Below are positions 53,591-61,192 of a stretch of 64,000 nucleotides of DNA, in pieces. This stretch comes from JBOHRN01 sp050732775. Its GTDB lineage: Bacteria > Gemmatimonadota > Gemmatimonadetes > Longimicrobiales > Longimicrobiaceae. Made by a program: the position numbers and the translations under genes. Position 1 is the stretch's first letter. Each line of letters starts with the position of its first letter. The notes beneath the pieces were generated by a model that saw only the letters and a program-made list of their open reading frames with translations, made no database searches and was not told where the DNA came from. The DNA is taken from NCBI GenBank assembly GCA_050732775.1, contig JBOHRN010000010.1, forward strand, positions 124,001 to 188,000, in the 5' to 3' direction.

Positions 53591-54528
53591 CCCGCTTCCG
53601 GGACAGCCAGGACCAAAGCGTACGAGCCGTCTGGATGCGGAGCCCACTCCGCCACGGCCAACCCGGCCGCGCGAAACATCTCCTCCACGGACGCCGGGTC
53701 GAATTTGCGGCTGATCTCGGTGCGGATCGCCTCTCCCTCCCCGAATACCACCTCTCCCATGCCCGGGATGGAAACCCTCTGCGGCCGCAGCGAGACCAGG
53801 TGCATTTCGATGCGGCTTTGCTCCGGAACGTACCTGGCAAGGTGGCGGAAGCCGGCCGGATCGAAGTCGGCGCCCAGCCGGCGGTTGATAACCAGGAGGA
53901 TGTTGAGGTTAAAATCCGCGGTCACGCCCCCGGCGTCGTTGTACGCTTGCTCGATCACGGCCGGCTCCTTTTGCAGGTCCACGCCCATGAGGAGGACGTC
54001 TTGCGGCGACATGCCAGCGCTCACCCGACCCAGCAGCCGGGCCGCCGGCTCAGGGTCAAAGTTGCCGATGGTGCTCCCCAGGAAGCAGAAGAGGACCGGA
54101 CGGGGAAGCCAGGAGGGGAAGTCCAGCTCCCGGGAGATGTCGGATACCGCGGGCACCACCCGGAGGTCGCCGTCGTACTCGGCGCGTATCCGGCCGGCTG
54201 CTTCCCGTAGAAAGCCCTCGCTCACGTCCACGGGCACGTACACCGCCCCCGGGCCCAGCTCCTGCATTGCATCCAGGACCACGCGGGTTTTCTCGGCGCT
54301 CCCCGCCCCTAGCTCTACCAGAGAACGCGGGCGCAGCCGCCGGACCCAACCGGGAACGTGCTGCTCGAGCAGTTCCCGCTCGGCGCGGGTCAGGTAGTAC
54401 TCAGGGAGACGGGTGATCTCTTCGAAGAGCCGGGAACCCCGTTCGTCGTAAAAGAACTTGGACGAGAGGTGCTTGCACGGGAGCGAGAGACCCGCGCGGA
54501 CTTCCGCCAGCATACTGTTTTCAACCAT
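53587..54528 (-). CDS. egtD: Histidine N-alpha-methyltransferase EgtD
   Basis: 313-residue SAM-dependent enzyme that trimethylates histidine to hercynine, the first step of ergothioneine synthesis. SAM motif ELGAGSAEKTR at about 72-82; family residues KFFYDERGSRLFEEI, FCFLGSTIGNF, GVDLQKEPAVIEQAYND and FNLNILLVINRRLGADFD. Length is close to the 321-residue mycobacterial enzyme. ATG at 54528 overlaps the egtB stop by 8 bases; the longer reading is not supported. Confidence 0.93.
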   Translation of the reverse strand: MVENSMLAEVRAGLSLPCKHLSSKFFYDERGSRLFEEITRLPEYYLTRAERELLEQHVPGWVRRLRPRSLVELGAGSAEKTRVVLDAMQELGPGAVYVPVDVSEGFLREAAGRIRAEYDGDLRVVPAVSDISRELDFPSWLPRPVLFCFLGSTIGNFDPEPAARLLGRVSAGMSPQDVLLMGVDLQKEPAVIEQAYNDAGGVTADFNLNILLVINRRLGADFDPAGFRHLARYVPEQSRIEMHLVSLRPQRVSIPGMGEVVFGEGEAIRTEISRKFDPASVEEMFRAAGLAVAEWAPHPDGSYALVLAVPEAG

Positions 54529-55813
54529 CCTGGGCGCACCTGAAGCCGGCAAAGAGTTGGCGGCGGATGGGGTAGTCCCAATTCCGGAAGGTGGCACGGA
54601 CCGAACCCGGCCGGGTAGCCCACGATCCGCCGCGCAGCACCTTGTAGCCGCCCCCGAAGAAGGTCTCGGAGTACTCCCGGTAAGGAAAAGTTTCGTAGCC
54701 GGGGTAGGGGCCAAAGTCCGACGAGGTCCACTCCCACACATCGCCGATCATGCCGTAGCAGCCGAGCGGCGAAACGTTCTGCCCGAAACAACCCACCGGC
54801 GCGGTTCCGAAGCCGAGCTGGTCCAAGTTAGCGTGGCGCCAAGTCGGGTGATCGTCGCCCCACGGAAAGAGGCGCTTGACCTTCCTTTCCGGGTCCCAGG
54901 AGCACGCCACTTCCCACTCCGCTTCGGTGGGGAGCCGCTTTCCGGCCCAGCGGGCGAACGCCTCGGCCTCGTAAAAGCACACGTGGCACACCGGCCGGTC
55001 AGGGTCCGGCGGCCCGCTCCGGTCCATGAACCGCTCCCGCCACTCGCCGTCTTCGCGGAACCAGTGCATGGGGTGCTCCGAATCGGACTCTTGGCGCCAG
55101 CGCCATCCGGCTTCGCTCCACAACCCCTGGTCGCCGTATCCGCCGCCCTGCATGAAGCCAAGGTAATCGGCGTTGGTCACGGCGGCCCGAGCGATGAGAA
55201 ACGGCCGCACCTCCAGCTGGTGGGCTGGGCGCTCGTTGTCGTACGATACGCCCCGGTCGTCGCTGCCGAGGGTCACCTTGCCGCCGGGAAAACGAACCAT
55301 CTCCCGGGAAGGGTTCCCCGAGCCCCGGCCGAAGGTACGGCCCAGCGGCGCGCGGTACGGCTCTCCCAGCTTGAGTTGGAGAGTCTGGAGAATAGTCTCG
55401 TTGTGCTGGTATTCGTGCTGGAGAACCATCCGGAAAACAAATCCCTGGCGCAACAAGGGGTTCCCATCCGACGGATCGAGACCGTCCAGGAGCCGGAGCA
55501 CCTCCTCCCTGACCCCGGCCAGGCGGGCCAGGGCCCCGGCCTGGGTGGGTAGCGGGAGCGAAGCGCGGGTGGCGCGCGGGTTTTGGAACGGGTCGTACAC
55601 CCCTTCGATCTCCCCCATCCGTCCCGCACCATGCAGGTTCTCTACCAACCAGAGCTGCTCGAACTCGGCGATGTGGCCCAGGTCCCACACGATGGGGCTC
55701 ATGAGCGGGCTGTGCTGTAGCCGTAGATCCTGCTCCGAGACCGGCGCCACCAGCAGCAGCGTGCGGGCTCGGGCCTCGGCGAGAAGGTCGCTGATCCGGC
55801 CGGGAGTGAGCAT
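54521..55813 (-). CDS. egtB: Ergothioneine sulfoxide synthase EgtB
   Basis: 430-residue iron(II) enzyme that joins hercynine with gamma-glutamylcysteine and oxygen. The DinB-like N-domain carries the three iron-ligand histidines: His47 in DLGHIAEFE, His133 and His137 in HEYQHNE. The C-terminal FGE-sulfatase domain has LPTEAEWEVACSW, GMIGDVWEWTSSDFGPYPGY and RGGSWATRPGSVRATFRNW. The ATG at 55813 is preferred; upstream codons lie in the promoter region. Confidence 0.94.
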   Translation of the reverse strand: MLTPGRISDLLAEARARTLLLVAPVSEQDLRLQHSPLMSPIVWDLGHIAEFEQLWLVENLHGAGRMGEIEGVYDPFQNPRATRASLPLPTQAGALARLAGVREEVLRLLDGLDPSDGNPLLRQGFVFRMVLQHEYQHNETILQTLQLKLGEPYRAPLGRTFGRGSGNPSREMVRFPGGKVTLGSDDRGVSYDNERPAHQLEVRPFLIARAAVTNADYLGFMQGGGYGDQGLWSEAGWRWRQESDSEHPMHWFREDGEWRERFMDRSGPPDPDRPVCHVCFYEAEAFARWAGKRLPTEAEWEVACSWDPERKVKRLFPWGDDHPTWRHANLDQLGFGTAPVGCFGQNVSPLGCYGMIGDVWEWTSSDFGPYPGYETFPYREYSETFFGGGYKVLRGGSWATRPGSVRATFRNWDYPIRRQLFAGFRCAQDG

Positions 55814-55849
55814 GGGAGAAAAAGAGGGTCTTACGGGGCTCGGAGGAGA

Positions 55850-55878
55850 AACGTATGCGGGGGGAACAAACCGGGCAA
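55850..55878 (-). promoter_or_regulatory. Predicted promoter of egtB-egtD-egtA
   Basis: Minus strand: -35 TTGCCC (55873-55878), a 17-base spacer and -10 TACGTT (55850-55855), with a leader of about 30-35 bases to the egtB ATG. Confidence 0.4.
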
Positions 55879-55923
55879 GCGGAGCGATGGACGCCGCCGG
55901 GAGCACCGGTTACCTTGCACCTC

Positions 55924-56304
55924 ATGACACCCCCGGCCGAGCCCCGCCACGTCCTGGTAGCCGACGACGAGCCGTATATCGGCCGCGTGGTGCAGCTCAA
56001 GTTGGAGCGCGGCCCGTACCGGGTTTCCCTGGTGCCGGATGGGCGCGCGGCTCTGGAGCAACTGCGCGGCAAGGAGCAGATCGACGTGGTTCTGCTCGAC
56101 CTCATGATGCCGCAGCTGGGGGGGATGGAGGTTCTGGAAGAGGCCCGCCAGCTCCCCCACCGGAAAGATACCCCCATTATCATTCTTACGGCGAAGGGTC
56201 AAGACGCGGACCGGGAACGGGCGTTTGAACTCGGCGCCACCGACTTCATGACCAAGCCGTTTAGCCCCAAACGGCTCTTGGCGCGGCTGGACGAGTTATT
56301 CTGA
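55924..56304 (+). CDS. Single-domain response regulator (receiver domain)
   Basis: 126-residue CheY-like receiver with no output domain: acidic pocket VLVADDEPYIG, phospho-acceptor Asp in VVLLDLMMPQLGG, conserved Thr in IIILTAKGQD, and Lys in FMTKPFSP. The ATG at 55924 is preferred to a longer reading. It lies upstream of manC with no gap, but no histidine kinase is nearby. Role not determined. Confidence 0.9.
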   Translation: MTPPAEPRHVLVADDEPYIGRVVQLKLERGPYRVSLVPDGRAALEQLRGKEQIDVVLLDLMMPQLGGMEVLEEARQLPHRKDTPIIILTAKGQDADRERAFELGATDFMTKPFSPKRLLARLDELF

Positions 56305-57378
56305 ATGTCCGAAATGTCGCGGCAGGGGTTATGGGTGATGGTGCTGGCCGGAGGGGTCGGTTCGCGTTTCTGGCCGCTGAGCACACCCGAGCGCCCCAAG
56401 CAACTCCTCTCGCTGGGCTCGGAGCGCCCCTTGATTTGCGACACCGTAGAGCGGGCTGCCCTGCTCGCCCCCAAGGAGCGCATCCGGCTGCTGGCGGGAG
56501 AGTCGCTCGGGGCCGCCCTGCTGCCGGCCGTGCCCGGGCTGGACGGGTCGAATCTGTGGGCCGAGCCCGCCGCCCGCGGCACAGGGCCGGTCCTGGTCTG
56601 GGCCGCCTTCCGGGCCCACCAGCGCGACCCCGGCGCGGTCATGGTCTCGCTCCACGCCGACCACGTGATTTCTCCGCCCGAACGGTTTGCCGAAGACGTA
56701 CGAGCCGCGGTACGGCTCGCCAACGAGTACCGGCGGCTGTTCACTATCGGCGTGCCCCCCAACCGCCCCGAGACCGGCTACGGCTACATCCGCACCGGCG
56801 ACACTCTCGAGGGGGGCGAGGGGTTCCGAGTAGCCGAGTTCGTAGAGAAGCCCGACCGGAAAAGGGCGGAGAGGTACCTGGCGGCGGGCGGGTACTGGTG
56901 GAATACGGGCATCTTCGTGTGGCGGGTCGCGGACCTGCTGGAGGAGGTGCGCGTGCATACCCCCGAGATAGCTCCGCAGCTAGAACTCCTGGAGAAGGGC
57001 CGCGACGATGCCTTTTTCGAGCGGGTCACGCCGGTCTCCATCGATGAGGGAGTGCTGGAACGCTCGGGCCGGGTGGGGGTGGTACGGGCAAACTTCCGCT
57101 GGGACGACGCGGGGGCGTGGGACTCGCTCTTCCGCACCAGCACGCCGGACGAGGATGGTAACGTGGTTGTGGGTGCCGCCCACGCGGTGGACACCACCGG
57201 GAGCGTACTCTTCGCCGAGGACGGGCCGGTGGTTACCTTCGGAGTCGATGACCTAATAGTGGTCCGAGCCGCCGGCATCACGCTGGTGACGCGCCCTGAG
57301 CGGGCCCCGGGTCTCAAGGAACTCCTGGCCCGCCTGCCAGAGCGGCTGCGGGCTCCCAACCCGCCAGGACAACCATGA
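56305..57378 (+). CDS. manC: Mannose-1-phosphate guanylyltransferase
   Basis: 357-residue nucleotidyltransferase making GDP-mannose for glycans. Signature MVLAGGVGSRFWPLSTPERPK at 12-32 (seen in pieces), PERPKQLLSL, HADHVISPPERFAEDV, ETGYGYIRTGD, FVEKPDRKRAERYLAAGGY and WNTGIFVW. The short single-domain form lacks the PMI domain. It overlaps the next gene with ATGA. Confidence 0.92.
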   Translation: MSEMSRQGLWVMVLAGGVGSRFWPLSTPERPKQLLSLGSERPLICDTVERAALLAPKERIRLLAGESLGAALLPAVPGLDGSNLWAEPAARGTGPVLVWAAFRAHQRDPGAVMVSLHADHVISPPERFAEDVRAAVRLANEYRRLFTIGVPPNRPETGYGYIRTGDTLEGGEGFRVAEFVEKPDRKRAERYLAAGGYWWNTGIFVWRVADLLEEVRVHTPEIAPQLELLEKGRDDAFFERVTPVSIDEGVLERSGRVGVVRANFRWDDAGAWDSLFRTSTPDEDGNVVVGAAHAVDTTGSVLFAEDGPVVTFGVDDLIVVRAAGITLVTRPERAPGLKELLARLPERLRAPNPPGQP

Positions 57379-58607
57379 AGCTGATCCTATTTGACGACCG
57401 GACCGCTGACCTCTGGGAGCCGTTCGCCCTGACCAGGCCGGCTGGCGAGCTACTCTTCGGCGCCTTGACCACGCGGGCCCGGGCCGAGCAAATCTTTGGA
57501 ATCAGGGCCGTAGCCCACTTGGCCGCTGGGCACTTGGCCGGATTCGAGGAAGAGGGCGCTCCGCCCGTGCACGGCCTCGGGGACGCCCCCGGGGACGGCC
57601 ACCGGCTCTTCCTCTCTTCCCGCTTCGTGCCCGCCTGGGAAGCCGGTGTATCCCGATTCGCCGGGGGCGACACCCCGGTGGCCCTGCGCTGTTCGGGGCG
57701 GGTGGTGGGGTGGCTGGCCCCGGCCGGGAGCCCGGCCCCCCCGGCGGACTTCTTGGCAGACCCCGACGCCTTCGCGGACCCCCCGGCGAAGAGCGTCGAG
57801 GTGGCGGGGGTACTGCTCGAGCGGGTGTGGGAGCTAATCGTAGAGAATCCCGAACAGTTGGCCCGCGACCTGGCTGTGCTGTACCCCGACACTACCCATC
57901 CCCCTCTCCCCCGGGGCGCCGACCGGCTGGGAGAGCACCCCCTTACCATGGGCGACGGCGTCACCATCGAGCCGGGGGTGGTGTTCGACTGCTCGCACGG
58001 GCCGGTACGGCTCGGCAGCGGCGTCACCGTCAGGGCGTTCACCCGGCTGGCGGGGCCCGGCTACGTGGGGGCCGGCTCCGTGATACTCGGCGGCTCATTG
58101 GAAGCCGTCTCCATCGGCCCGCTCTGCAAGGTTCGCGGCGAGCTGGCCGAGAGCGTATGCCTGGGCTACGTGAACAAAGCCCACGACGGCCAGATAGGCC
58201 ACGCCTACCTGGGCCGGTGGGTGAACCTCGGAGCCGAGACCACCAACAGCGACCTCAAGAACAGCTACGGGACCATCCGCATCTGGACCCCCGCTGGAGA
58301 GGTCGACAGCGGGCAGATCAAACTCGGCTCCCTGCTCGGAGACCACGCCAAGACCGGCATCGGGCTGCTGCTCAATACCGGCACCGTCATCGGGGCGGGG
58401 AGCAACCTCTTCGGCGCCGCCATGCCCCCTAAGTACGTACCACCTTTCTCCTGGGGGTCTGGAAGCGATCTCGGCGAGTACCGGCTAGACAAGTTCCTGC
58501 AGGTGGCCGGGCGGGTGATGGAGAGGCGGGGAGTAGCCCTGAGCGAGGGTATGAAAGGGCAACTTTCACGGGCGTGGCGCCGGGGACGAGCGGAGCCCGG
58601 AGGATGA
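57375..58607 (+). CDS. GlmU-like nucleotidyl/acyltransferase family protein
   Basis: 410 residues. The N-terminal ~190 residues are pyrophosphorylase-like but degenerate: LILFDDRTADLWEPFALTRP replaces the usual LxxGxGTRM loop. The C-terminal ~190 form a left-handed beta-helix with hexapeptide repeats (VGAGSVILGGSLEAVSIGPLCKVRGELAES, GHAYLGRWVNLGAETTNSDLKN). The family occurs in Bacteroidota and relatives and is annotated as a putative sugar nucleotidyltransferase. Coupling to manC suggests a role in sugar-nucleotide supply, but catalysis is unproven. Confidence 0.82.
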   Translation: MKLILFDDRTADLWEPFALTRPAGELLFGALTTRARAEQIFGIRAVAHLAAGHLAGFEEEGAPPVHGLGDAPGDGHRLFLSSRFVPAWEAGVSRFAGGDTPVALRCSGRVVGWLAPAGSPAPPADFLADPDAFADPPAKSVEVAGVLLERVWELIVENPEQLARDLAVLYPDTTHPPLPRGADRLGEHPLTMGDGVTIEPGVVFDCSHGPVRLGSGVTVRAFTRLAGPGYVGAGSVILGGSLEAVSIGPLCKVRGELAESVCLGYVNKAHDGQIGHAYLGRWVNLGAETTNSDLKNSYGTIRIWTPAGEVDSGQIKLGSLLGDHAKTGIGLLLNTGTVIGAGSNLFGAAMPPKYVPPFSWGSGSDLGEYRLDKFLQVAGRVMERRGVALSEGMKGQLSRAWRRGRAEPGG

Positions 58608-59232
58608 AGGTAACCGTTCTCGGCAGCGGGAGCGGTGGCAACGCGACTTTAGTGGAGTCGGGAGCGGCCCGTGTCCTTGTCGACGCGGGTTTCAGCGGCC
58701 GGGACCTAGAGCGGCGGTTGGCCGAGGTGGAGGTGGCTCCCGAATCGATTACCGCCCTAGTGGTAACCCACGACCACCGCGACCATACCCTGGGGGCGGG
58801 CGTACTGGCGCGCAGGTGGGGGCTCCAGGTGCTGCTGACCAGACGCACCTTGCGGGCGTGCCGGGCCCTCTTCAAGGGAGGCGAGAAGGTGGCGTGCTAC
58901 TGCTGCTGTTAGAGGCCAACCACGACGAGATCATGCTGCGCGAGAGCCGCTACCCGTGGCCGGTCAAGCAGCGCATCGCCAGCAGCCACGGGCACCTCTC
59001 CAACCGGGCGGCGGCAGATCTCGCCCGCCAACTCCTGCACCCGCGGCTGGCTTCGGTGGTCCTCGGCCACCTGAGCGAAAACGCCAACCACGCCGGACTG
59101 GCGCACGACACCGTGGCAGAGGCGCTGGAAAAGGGGGGCTACAGGGGAGAACTCCGGGTGGCGGGGCAGGAAACGCTGTTAGAGCCGATCCAGCTGTCAC
59201 GGCGCGCGGACGAACAGCTCACGTTTCTCTAA
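58604..59232 (+). pseudogene. YycJ/WalJ-type metallo-beta-lactamase gene with an internal deletion
   Basis: The first 97 residues match the YycJ/WalJ MBL family: KVTVLGSGSGGNATLVESG, the metal motif THDHRDH, and LFKGGEKVA. The reading frame then runs into a stop at 58910-58912. From about 58890 another frame continues with LLEANHDEIMLRESRYPWP and LGHLSENANHAGLA to 59232. Roughly 60 middle residues, holding two metal ligands, are missing and the two halves are out of frame. Either the gene is inactivated or the sequence carries an assembly deletion. The start ATG overlaps the GlmU-like stop (ATGA). Confidence 0.8.
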
Positions 59233-59287
59233 CCGGGATACCCGGAGCCCTCGGGCTACGCCCCCGGCCGGGACGTATTCACGGCCC

Positions 59288-59668
59288 TTAGGCGGCTTCC
59301 TGCTCTTCCTTGGTCTTGCACTCCAAGCAGTAGCGGGCGTGGGGCAGGGCGTCGAGCCGCTCGAAGGGGATCTCCTTGCCGCACTTATGGCACTTGCCGA
59401 AGTTTTTGGCGTCCTGGTAGAGCCGGCGCAGCGCCTCCTCTAGCCGATACAAGTAGCGGCCCTCCTTGCTGGCGAAAAGGAAAGACTTTTCGCGCTCCAT
59501 GGCGTCGGTCCCCTGATCGGCCATGTGGAGCGAGTAACTCGACAGATCCGCGTCGGAGCTGTCCCGGGACAGCTTGGACACCTCGTCGAAGCGCCCCAGC
59601 GAGCGGAGGATCTTTTCCCGCTCCTTGAGGAGCCGCTGCTCGATCTGTTCCCTCCGTTTCTTGTTCAT
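59288..59668 (-). CDS. DksA/TraR-type C4 zinc-finger regulator
   Basis: 126 residues: N-terminal coiled coil (KKRREQIEQRLLKEREKILRS), helical middle, and C-terminal zinc finger with CHKC and CLEC pairs. Family members bind RNA polymerase through the secondary channel with ppGpp. The acidic coiled-coil tip residues typical of DksA are not clearly seen, so this may be a DksA-like or general stress variant. Preceded by an unusual leader (attenuator hairpin, strong -10). Confidence 0.85.
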   Translation of the reverse strand: MNKKRREQIEQRLLKEREKILRSLGRFDEVSKLSRDSSDADLSSYSLHMADQGTDAMEREKSFLFASKEGRYLYRLEEALRRLYQDAKNFGKCHKCGKEIPFERLDALPHARYCLECKTKEEQEAA

Positions 59669-59678
59669 ATCAGCCGCT

Positions 59679-59714
59679 AAAAGAAGGAAAGCCGCCGCCC
59701 GAGACGGGCTTTCC
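59679..59714 (-). terminator. Attenuator-like terminator in the leader of the DksA-type gene
   Basis: Minus strand: stem GGAAAGCC / GGCTTTCC (8 pairs, loop 13 bases) followed by TTCTTTT. The T-stretch ends only about 10 bases before the ATG. A 13-codon frame (GTG CGG AAA ... TTT TAG, ending at the T-run) overlaps it. Because no promoter fits downstream, the hairpin lies inside the gene's own leader. Confidence 0.55.
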
Positions 59715-59737
59715 GCACTACCTGAAGAAAGAGCGGA

Positions 59738-59743
59738 ATTATA
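59738..59743 (-). promoter_or_regulatory. -10 element of the DksA-type gene promoter
   Basis: Perfect TATAAT on the minus strand. A matching -35 is weak (CTGGCT about 18 bases upstream). Transcription would begin near 59731 and cross the hairpin before the ATG. Confidence 0.55.
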
Positions 59744-59777
59744 ACCTACTTTACCCCTGAAAGCCAGCCCTGAGTCA

Positions 59778-59789
59778 GCAAACGTTTGC
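59778..59789. promoter_or_regulatory. LacI-type palindromic operator candidate
   Basis: Perfect 12-base palindrome GCAAACGTTTGC with central CG, the pattern of LacI-family operators. It lies 35-45 bases upstream of the TATAAT. No LacI-type regulator gene is in the window. Confidence 0.4.
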
Positions 59790-59847
59790 AGACAGCTGCC
59801 CGGAAAAGCTTGGCAGGCATTGATAAATAGCGCGGGTCAACCCCCTC

Positions 59848-61185
59848 TCAAACCCCGAACACGTAACGGAGCAGATCGTTCGCCACCACCCACACCATGA
59901 TCCCCACCACGATCACCAAACCCACGTTTGACAGCCGGATGCGTTGCTGCAACGACATGGGACGGCCGCGCAGCGCCTCCGCCAGCAGGAAGACGAGCTG
60001 GCCGCCGTCCAGCACGGGGATGGGCAGAAGGTTGAGAATGGCCAAGTTGATGGAGAGGATGGCCATGAAGAGGAGGAACGGCTCCAACCCCATCCGGGCG
60101 CTCTCTCCCGAGAACTCGGCGATCACGATGGGGCCACCCAACTCGCGCGGAGACCTCTTGCCGGTAAAGAGATCGACCACGAAGCCCACGATCATCACGC
60201 TGTTAACCCAAGTGAGCTCCGAACCGCGCACCACCGCCCCCGCCACACCGTACGTCCGGTGCACGCTGTACCCCTCCCCCACCCCGATCCGCCCCACCCG
60301 CTCACCACCCTCGACGGAGACCTCCGGCTCGGGCGTGATCAGCGTCTGTACCCGGCCGCCCGCCCGCTCTACCACCACCGTCACGGTCTGGTCCGGGCGG
60401 GCGCTCACCTCTTCGACCAGCTCCTCCCATACCCTCACCGGGGCTCCCCCCACCGACAGTACCAGGTCCCCTGAGCGGATGCCCGCCCTGGCTGCAGGGG
60501 AGCCAGCTGCTACCGAACCGATGACGGGGACGCGCAGGGGCCGGAGTTGCTCGAGCAAGGCTAGTCGGTCCGCGTCGCTCCGGGGTAAAGGGATGATGAC
60601 CGGTTCGGCGTCGCTGAAGCGGAGGGTGACATCTCCGGCCGGGGCCACCGCCAGGGTACGTTGCACCTCTGGCCAATCCGAGACCGTGCGCCCGCCCACC
60701 GAGCGGAGTTCAGCGCCGAAAGGGATGTCACGCAGGCGGGCCGCGGCCCCGGCCAGTTCGGCGTCTTCGGGCACGGCAACCCGGGTGGAGGGGTTGACCC
60801 GTTCTCCGTACGCCAGGGCAACCGCGGTGTAGACCAGAAAGGCGAAGACCGCGTTCATCAAGACCCCGGCCGAGACCACCCACACCCGCGCCCAGCGGGA
60901 TTTGTCGTCGAAGTTGCGGCCGGCAGCCGCGGGATTCGCCGTCGCGGCTCCTCCCTCCAGGGCTTCCATATCCTCCATCCCCGCCATCTTTACGTAGCCG
61001 CCTAATGGCAGGGCCGAGACCACGTACTCGGTCTCACCGCGGCGGAATCCGGCCACCTTGGGTCCCAGCCCTAGCGAGAAGCGCTCGACCTTGATGTCTA
61101 CCGATTTGGCGGCGAAGTAGTGGCCCAACTCGTGGACTAGGATCAGGACCGAGAGAACGAAGACGAAGGCAAGGATGGTGAGCAC
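59848..61185 (-). CDS. rseP: Intramembrane zinc metalloprotease RseP
   Basis: Site-2 protease that cleaves transmembrane anti-sigma factors and signal-peptide remnants. HELGH at residues 18-22, two PDZ-like regions (GSPAARAGIRSGDLVLSVGG is clear, an earlier one near 150-190 is weaker), and the second metal motif LLPIPVLDGG. At 445 residues it is full length. GTG start at 61185. The frr-uppS-cdsA-dxr-rseP order is standard in many bacteria. Confidence 0.95.
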   Translation of the reverse strand: MLTILAFVFVLSVLILVHELGHYFAAKSVDIKVERFSLGLGPKVAGFRRGETEYVVSALPLGGYVKMAGMEDMEALEGGAATANPAAAGRNFDDKSRWARVWVVSAGVLMNAVFAFLVYTAVALAYGERVNPSTRVAVPEDAELAGAAARLRDIPFGAELRSVGGRTVSDWPEVQRTLAVAPAGDVTLRFSDAEPVIIPLPRSDADRLALLEQLRPLRVPVIGSVAAGSPAARAGIRSGDLVLSVGGAPVRVWEELVEEVSARPDQTVTVVVERAGGRVQTLITPEPEVSVEGGERVGRIGVGEGYSVHRTYGVAGAVVRGSELTWVNSVMIVGFVVDLFTGKRSPRELGGPIVIAEFSGESARMGLEPFLLFMAILSINLAILNLLPIPVLDGGQLVFLLAEALRGRPMSLQQRIRLSNVGLVIVVGIMVWVVANDLLRYVFGV

Positions 61186-61192
61186 GCGTGGA

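Noticed and set aside
59233..59287. Terminator between the broken MBL gene and the DksA-type gene
   Set aside because: Only two short 5-base-pair GC stems without T-runs; too weak to call.
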